Shown piece by piece: positions 53,701-62,700 of a DNA stretch of 64,000 nt. The stretch lies in contig CM063504.1 in NCBI GenBank assembly GCA_032207245.1, forward strand, positions 24,999,629-25,063,628, given 5' to 3'. The notes beneath the pieces were generated by a model. The model did no database searches. It was not told where the DNA came from and saw only the letters and a list, made by a program, of their open reading frames with translations. This stretch comes from Pardosa pseudoannulata. Taxonomy: Eukaryota; Arthropoda; Arachnida; Araneae; Lycosidae. The position numbers and the translations under genes were made by a program. How positions within the stretch are numbered: position 1 is the first letter of the stretch; each line of letters begins with the position of its first letter.

Positions 53701-56700
53701 AACAGAATTAAATGTAGTCAGAGCTAATTGTTGTTTTATCCATTAACAATAAATGCTTGTTATGCTTTATTTATCTTCCAGTGGGATTATTGAAGCTTTA
53801 TTTTAAAGTTGTATTGCAAAAGGAACGTGTAGTTCTCGTATTAAATGTTACTCCTATATCGAATTTAAACCACACGATAGTTAAAGGAATCTTTTACTGT
53901 TTCACTTCGTAGGGTTTGTCTAGACTAGTCTACTATATATAATACTAGTAAATGTTAGTGTAAATATTCAACTTCTTTAATGGCTGTGTTTACGGAAGGT
54001 ACTAAAATTTGTCTGTATACATCCGTACTTGTGTCCTTTAGTTTTTATTTTATTTTGGTTTGGTTTGGAACGCTATGGTATTTTGCTACACTAGAGCTAA
54101 TGAGACCGGGATCTACTGCTTAAACCAATTCCGAATGACTTTGAACATCCCTGCCAGATGTGGAATTAGATTCCGTGGATTCCGTTACCGAAGACTAGTG
54201 CCCTACCATTTGGCCATCTTCTGGCTTTTTTCCTTTTGAATTGCCATTTGAAGTCAAGGTAGTTAAAATAAATAACTATAGATTAAAAATTTCTTGTTCT
54301 TTACAAAATAAAACAGCAATATTTTCTAACTGAATAGACTGTGTCAATATAGGTATTTAAAGCCTTTAAATCTTGAGATTTTTCTCTAACAAAACAATAG
54401 TGATTTTAACCTCGCATTTGCCGAAGGAAAAAATGAAGCATTTTATCTGTAATAGAATAGTTTTTCAGCTTCATTTAATTAAAAGAAAATACATTAGTCA
54501 AAGGTATGGTCTCAGATCCGTGTAATTAAAATTCAATGTATACTATTGAAGGCTCAGATCTTCAATGGATTTTTATTTATTTACTAAGAAAAATGAAACC
54601 TAAAATAAATTTATATTGTTTGGATATTTTACGAAAAATGAACCCAGAGGAAATAATTAACGGACTTTTTTAAAATTTATTTTTCTTCAAGACTAAACTT
54701 TCGTACCAAACCTTGGACTTTCTTCTACGAAAATAAACTGAAAATTGCTCGTGCATTGTGGGTTATTCAGTTTTAAAACATATATTTTACATATTTACCA
54801 TGCATTTTCATTTTTTTATTTTCAGAGGACATCGTAGTGATCGAAAAGTCGGATTTGTACGAGCCTCCCAAATTTGTGAAACCTCTTCTTCCGATGTGTG
54901 CGCCAGAAGGTGAACCTCTAGAAATGGTTGTTGAAGCAACTGGTACACCTGTACCTACTTTACAATGGTAAACTTTCTACATTTCCGCTTGAACATTATT
55001 TACTTACGATATTTCTGGTATTTTTTTTTTAAATCATAATTATCTTGGAGAGGATTACTTTCCAAATGTATTTAGAAATTTTATAATTAATGCAGAATTT
55101 TAGTCAGTCTAGACATCTAGCATTGTTCTTAGACGTTTTCAATTATTATGTAGATGAGGATCGGTTCTGCAAGATGTGCACTATACACAAGCAGCCCAAA
55201 TCAAATCACTTTTATTTTTAACTAGCATATAGCCCGTCATATGACGGGACCAGTAAAATTTTTAATTTTGCAGAATTGTAAAGTACTCTGAGGCAGGTAA
55301 AAATATGGTTTGTGTTTTGGCTGAGAATTATATGGTACACGCTCAATAATTTGATTATCTTCATATTTCTCTAAAGTCACCCGATACTATGAAAGCAGTG
55401 TAGAATCAGGTTGAATTCATTTAGAAAGATAATTCAAAGTTTTACCTTTTTAGCTACGCCAAAATTATCTTGATGTTCTTCCCAATTTTTTGCCACAGTA
55501 ATTAATGGAAATAAAGGAATGAAACTATCATTTCCAGTACACCCTGGAGGTAGATAGAATTTGTTGTTAATACGGTGATAAAATTTTCATTGCAACAAAA
55601 AATAATCGATGATTAAATTTAAAATTATCACATATGTACCTAATCTATTATTTGAGCCAAATATAAAAGAAAATTATTTACGTAATTTTTAAGTTCAGTG
55701 ATAAAACGTAGGAAAATAATGCAGACGATATTTAAATAATTTAAAATAAGAAATGATTAAATGAGATGGTTCAAGGAATGGCGTCATAATGCTAGAAAAA
55801 ATGTTATTTTTACCTGTTATGCGACAAATTGATAAATTTAATCACCTGCTCTTAACCGGGGAAAATAGGGCTTGAAATAACGGCATTAAATGCTAGAAAA
55901 GGGAGGAAGGGGTAGATTTCGAACGTTGCTAACCCTAACTTATCAAGAATCCAATATGGATGCCTCTATCCATTCCAAGTACAACTTCTTCATAAATTCG
56001 AGGATAGGCAGACAGATAACTTAGGTTATTATTATATAGGGATTGTTTTTGTTCTCTATCACTGAAAACTTTAATTATTTTCCTTAAATTTTGTAATTTT
56101 ATCTTACCTATTTTGTTTTTGTAGAATTCAGCTACTATATTGACGCATTATATTTTCCTGCTACATTCAATATTTGTGCGATGCAGCCCGCGCGAAATTT
56201 GCCATATTTATAAGTATTTTTATAAATACAATCTCTTAAAATTGAAGTTAGAACATTGGCAAATAAACCAGATCTATTCTTCGTTGCAATTATGATAGTG
56301 TTTAAGAGTTTTGGTTAAATCACATAGAGTACAAATTTATAGGTGGAATTAATATGCCTGATTTGATAATTGAATTTGCAAACAATAAAGCTCGCTAAAA
56401 ATTGTAAAATGATAATTTTCCCTGTGTATGATTTTTATCTTTTGTCGTATTAAAAAACATATTTCCTTATTATATTTATGATTTTTATATTATTTATTGA
56501 ATAGGGTCGGGCAAATAATTGCACATAGGCTGCTAAATATCTAGAACTCGTCCTTTGCAACTATTAAACCTTTCCATTGAATGATAATTAATCAAGGGTG
56601 TGGATAGGTGATCAGTAACGTACGATAAGTCAGAAGCAATGATTAAATGTAATGCCTCACACTTTATAAATGGTTTCTGAATAAAATATTTTCTTTTAAT

Positions 56701-59700
56701 GGAACTGAGGAATATAAAAGAGCAGTTGAAGAAAATTAACTATCATTCAAGGAGCAAATAATAGAGATTCCCTAGATATTTTAGACACGCTAGCGGATTA
56801 CTTGTAGGTAAAAAGTTGTATTACATTACGAGGTTGATTAGAATTTTATTTCCCAAGGGGAAAGGATGAACAATAAATCAATGACCAATCAAGTTACGAG
56901 AGCTGAGAATGCTACGGATATTAGTATCTGTGATAGGATTTAATTTACAAAATCTTTGGACAATTCTTTTATATTATATAGAGGGTTTAGTCATCTGTAT
57001 AATACGTGGTCATGTAATTTAATTCTCATTTAAGGATTTGCTTAAAATATAAAATAACATATATGTTAATTCCATTTCATTAAATTTAAATGAGACATAT
57101 TGCTTATAAAATCTTTCAGAGAAATAATAAGTTCGAAAGCTCATTAGCATTATAAACCTAGAGTGTAATTGTTTTAGTAGAAAGAAATTAACATTGGTTT
57201 TATAAGCCGATTTCACGCAGTAGGGCAAATCTCAATTTAAGACAATTCTGGCTTTAGTTTCAAACGGAAAGGCAGTTTGTTGTTTCTCTATTGGCTGTTG
57301 TAAACCTGAAAATGAATGGGAAGGGCATTATAGTAGTTCGTAACGTTTCGACAAATTGCTCTATTGGTTATTTTTTGCTTTAATTAGATAAAATCTTATT
57401 CATATTCTCGACTCACTCTCTCTTCGTTTGTATAGAAATGTCTACTTAGAAATCTGATCGGACTGATAACTTTTATTTTTTCTTCTTTGTAGGTTCCATA
57501 ACAATCAAGAGCTGAAACCATCTAGGGATTTCAAAGTGACAACTGAAGGCGGCAAATCCTCGCTTCTCATTACAGAAGTATTTCCCGATGATGCTGGAGT
57601 TTACGGTGTCAAAGCAAGTAATAAAGCTGGTCAGGCCTCCACTACAGCTACACTTAAAGTCATAAGTAAGTATTGAACCTACATGACACAGAATGCGACT
57701 GGGCGATTGGCTTTAGACATCTAATAATTGCTCTATATTTGTCTGCAGGTGAAGTGGAGTCACCGAAACCAGAACCCATGCCTCCAATCTTCACGAAACC
57801 TCTCCTTTCGCAACTGGTTCCGGAGGGAGAACCTGTAAGGATGGAGGTTGAAGTCTTGGCCTGCCCAGATGCTACATTTACCTGGACTTTCAAGAAGAAA
57901 CCCATCAAATCCTCCAGAGATTTCCAGATAACCAGCGAGAACAACAAATCTGTTCTCATGATCTGCGAGGCTTTCGCCGATGACAGCGGAGCGTACACGT
58001 GCAAAGCTCAGAACGAGGCTGGAACAGCAACTACCACGGCGACGCTGACCATCGAAAGTAAGTCCACCAAAAATAAGTCTTGCTTAATGAATTATAAATT
58101 TATTCGTTTCAACAGCTCCGCCTTTATAGCAAATACAAAATTTCTCACAGGAAGAATTATCAACTGAACTTCCTGGGCCAAGCCCTCTAGTTCAGATGTT
58201 CATAGTAATGGTATTTGCAAAAACTAATGAAATCGTGTTGGCATGACACGAGGAAAAATTTCCTTGGTATATTTTGATTTAATTTTGAGACTAATGAGAA
58301 CTCGTCTTCTATATAATTCTCTCTTTTATTTTTTTAAATACAGTCGAGCCCCGAACTTCAATGACGAAAGATTTTATTCGCTATATCTGAACTGTTAAGA
58401 AAAATGTTAGATATCATAAAAATTTTTAGATATCTTAAAATGTTTAACTCTTTGGTTGTTAAGTCTATTCAATAATGATGTAATCAAAGAAAAAATTATA
58501 AAAATCTATAAAAATTATCGTTAATATTAACGTTGGCTTTGATCTATTAAATTGACCGAAAACAAATAAAAAATAATTATTTTTACCTTTTTAAATTCTT
58601 GCTCACTTTTTTGATCGGGAAATAATTTTTAATCTTCTGCATCTGACATGATACGATTTAAAAATATAAACAAACATAAAACTTTTGAACTTCTTTGTCC
58701 AGTACAACAAATGACTCCATCATTTTTTCCCACAGATTTTGTTATGAAATGAGATGAAATACTGTTTTTACATCTTTGGAAAAGTTTTAAAAAATTTGGA
58801 AAAAAATATCAATAGACCGACGGTAAAGAAAGTTCTTTAAAGATATGAAGATTTTTCAATAGGATATATTGGCATTAAAAACGACATGAAAACAAAAAGA
58901 CATAAATTTTCATTCTTTGGATCCAGGCTCCGATGATGATAATCTTGGGTCCTGGCAAAGATCAATCCCCCCCTTCGCAACTGCTATTAATGGAATGTAT
59001 CAACGGGAGGAGGGAGGAGTAAGAAACAAATTCACCCTTAGTTACATGCTGTTATCCATGCATGTATTACGCTTAAAACTTTTTTTATTAAATTTACATC
59101 TCCAGGTTTTTATTAAAAACAATTATTTTAATTTAGGCTTTGCTGTTTAGGCAGTTTTAGAAAGTTGTCTAATTAGAAATATTTGGGTACAGAAATTTTC
59201 CTAGGTTTAGTAAAACTCACCAATGAAAGTTTAATTTCTAGAAGAAAACAAATTAATGAAATTCCTATTTTTTAAACCGAAAAATTATTATTAAAATTCG
59301 CAAAGAATATTCTAAAGTTTAGCTTTAAGATTTAGGGAGTTCTTTTGATCTGAGAGCCCTGGACAAAGTTTCAATTGCCCATGGGATAAAAAGGTTCAGT
59401 TTTATTCTGTCCAGGACTTTGTTACATGCTGGGTTTTTTATTTTTCCATTTTTAAATATAGATGATTTTTTACAGACGTCTAAGCAAGGTAATTCAATAT
59501 TTTTAAGAGGTAAAACGGTTTGAATTTAAAGGAAAAAAGCCAGTTCTTTCCATAGAAAAATATCATCAAATTAGCCTGGTTAACATTCTTTATCTTTTAT
59601 AAAACAGAAAATGTGTTGAAAAAATAAACTAATGATATTAAGGGAGTAACTGCGTTATCTTTGTTTATTAAAAAGATTTAATATCTAAAAATTTTAAGTA

Positions 59701-62700
59701 ATTGAATTTTTCGTAATTTTTGTTCTTTATGCCTGAAGTTGTTTCTTTGTACTCTTTTTCAACATTCACTGGACAACTGAACATTTCATTCACAATAGTT
59801 TAATCATTACAAAGTATAGAGAACTCTGAAAATTTTAAGTTTATGCAGAGCAAAAGAGAATAGTTTAGTAATAGAAGTGCACTCTTGACAGATAAGCCGT
59901 AAAATTTAAACCAGTGTTAAATTGATTGCAATTACTCAGTTCCGTTGTGTTAAAATTTCCCTTTAAAATCATTTTGTAAATAAATTACGAAAAAAGTTTT
60001 TTTTAAATAATTTTTAAAATGTAGGTCCTCCTGAAGAAGAAGTTACCGAAGCTCCAAAATTCACTACACCATTATCTCCTATAAAAGTAATGGATGGAGA
60101 AGAAGCAAAATTATCATGTGTGGTAAGTTGTTGATTTTCTTTTCCACTAATATTTTGCATTTAATACATGTTCGGAAATAATTTTGAAAGATAATTTATT
60201 ATCCGTTAAGTAACTCAGCTCTAATTTAGCATATCGTCGGTATTCTAGCAAAACTGAAATAGAAAAATTAATTTAGAGGTTATTAAGAGATAAAAATATA
60301 ACTTCATTCAGTGACATGAATTTACGCTCTAAATTTTTACCTTCTGTTGATGGCATGGATGTCCGTAGCCGTTCGGAATCAGTTTTAAGCAGTAGGTCCC
60401 GGTCTCATTAGCCCTCGTGTAGCTAAACATTAGACGGTAGCGCTCCAAACCAAACTACCAGATTTAATTTTTTTTGGAACATATTTAATTAATAAATTAT
60501 ATAATAACATATTTAATTAATAATTATAAAATGTTGGAACATATTTAATTTACACTCGAGTAGTATTTACCAGACGAATTTAAACTGAATAATTTTATGA
60601 ATAAACAGGAAAATGAAAAAAAAATATAAGGGAATTACGACTCGTTTTTTTATTTTTCATTTACAAAATTACATACTTTGTATTACAACAATATTTAAAA
60701 ACTCAATAGCATTATCAGTAATTTATAAACTACCGTTTTATAGCGGCAAATTAATTTTTTTTACTTTCTAAGATCAGCCTGTGTTCAAACCTTATAGTCA
60801 TGCCTAGATGCTCCGAAAGTAATGATAAATTTGTCAAACTCTTGTTACTAATTCTATTGCGAAAAATGTTTTTAATTCTTTCCATAGTTAAAACGATGTT
60901 CAACACTTGCAAAGGAAACTAGTAACGTACACAAATTTTAATAAGTTAAAAAAAAAAAAGCCTTGTAAAGGCTTCATATATTGAAAATATTTCGGAGAGA
61001 ATCCAGACCCTACGCCCTTGTTACATATATCCTTGACTTCGTCATCTCTAATTAATGCTTCGTATTTCATAGCTTAATCAGCCAATAAAATGTTAACAAA
61101 CTTACTGTTATGGTTAAAAATAATAATTACTATTTTTATAATGTCCCACAATTTGAAATTTGCCGTATATTACTTTGGACTTGTGACTTCTGCTTGAACA
61201 CGGACAATATAAGCTTTAATTACGCGTTAAAATGATCAACAATGTGTGGTATATATAATGAATTAACGACTTAATAAACATTACGTCAACAACTCTTTAA
61301 AAGTTATACAAAATTTTAAAAAACGAGTTTTAAATTTAATTTAAATTAAAAACAAAATATTGGAAATATTAGAATATAATCATTATTTTGGATCGCTCTG
61401 TGGATAAGAACCACATATTAATATATGGAGGATTTCAAACAGACTTGTTAATATTTTTTTTAATTATTCGGATAGTGGTGAAAATTAGTTAAGAAAAATT
61501 TTCAAAAACCCATAAAATTAAACATTTACCAGTTGCACATGCTATCTACTCTATGCTGCAAGGAATTTTTGAATGCAGTTTTTTTTTAATATTTTAATAT
61601 TTTCTTTTTGAAAGTTTAAAACCCATAAGAGTCTTTAACACCCTTAAAGCACGATTTTTTTTTCGAAAAAACTGCTAATAAAATGAGTCACTTTTTGATA
61701 AAAGAAAAGAGAATATACAGGTATAGTGTAAGTTTTTTTTTTTTTTTTTTTTTTTATTTTTAAGTTTCAGTTGGGGGGAGGGATTGACTAGGGAGCAGAA
61801 AAAGGGGGTAAAAGTTTAAAAAAAAATTGTTATACAACAAAGTGTGAACGATTTTTGATTTCATGTTTATTTTGAATTTCGGCCGTTTCAGACACGGGCA
61901 AATACATTAAATGGTTAATTACTTTCATTTAATTTTCGTATGCTTTCTAGGTAACTGGAGAACCTACGCCGAAAGTTACCTGGCTTCACAACAACCGTGA
62001 GGTTCGAGAAAATTCCGAAGTTTGGACTACGTGCAGAAAAGATGGCTATTGTGAACTCTTCCTATCCGAAGTATTCCCTGAAGATATGGGAGAATATATC
62101 TGCAAAGCTGTAAATAAAGCTGGCGAAGCTGTCACTCGAACTACTTTGACAGTCGAGTGTAAGTTTATTAACATAGTCATCTACGAATTTTTCCTTTTTT
62201 ACATGCAAGAAATTTTATACATAATAGGCTTTAGGTGGTGCAAAATTTAACGTGCTTCGGATTTTTAGAAGTGTATTGAAATTTACATTATTGATTACTG
62301 AGTCTCACATTAGAGAGAATTATGTTGAATTATATTTTGATTGCACATCTGCATTACTTTATCAGCGATGTCTGAACCTTGGGCACCTATTGTGATCTTA
62401 TCCGAAATTTATTATTCTACCAGAAATATGCCATTTGTTAACCTTAATATTTTGAGGAACTAATGTGCGTTCGTAATTAATCTAGCTGTATTGTAATTAA
62501 TCAAAAAAATTATTAGTAGTCTTCTTAACTACTTAAATTAGCGGGATGATATAGTCGCATAATTGACGTCAGGTCGTGTAAAGTTTAACGTGCTTCTGAT
62601 TTTCAGAAATGCATTGAAATTTGCATTATTGATTGTTATTTTTTACGTTAGAATGAAGTATGTTAAATTATATTTCAATTGCACATCTATTTGCATCATT

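Larger units (their letters stand above)
51919..54825. other. Intron 49
   Basis: 2,907 bp. Holds two tRNA-derived SINE-like stretches (52500-52680, 52908-53045) and two copies of the dispersed family (53266-53382 plus, 54059-54235 minus). The last 550 bp before exon 50 are plain AT-rich. Confidence 0.55.

Noticed and set aside
57660..58004. 114-codon minus-strand ORF
   Set aside because: It is the antisense shadow of exon 52, whose plus-strand frame encodes a clear Ig domain.
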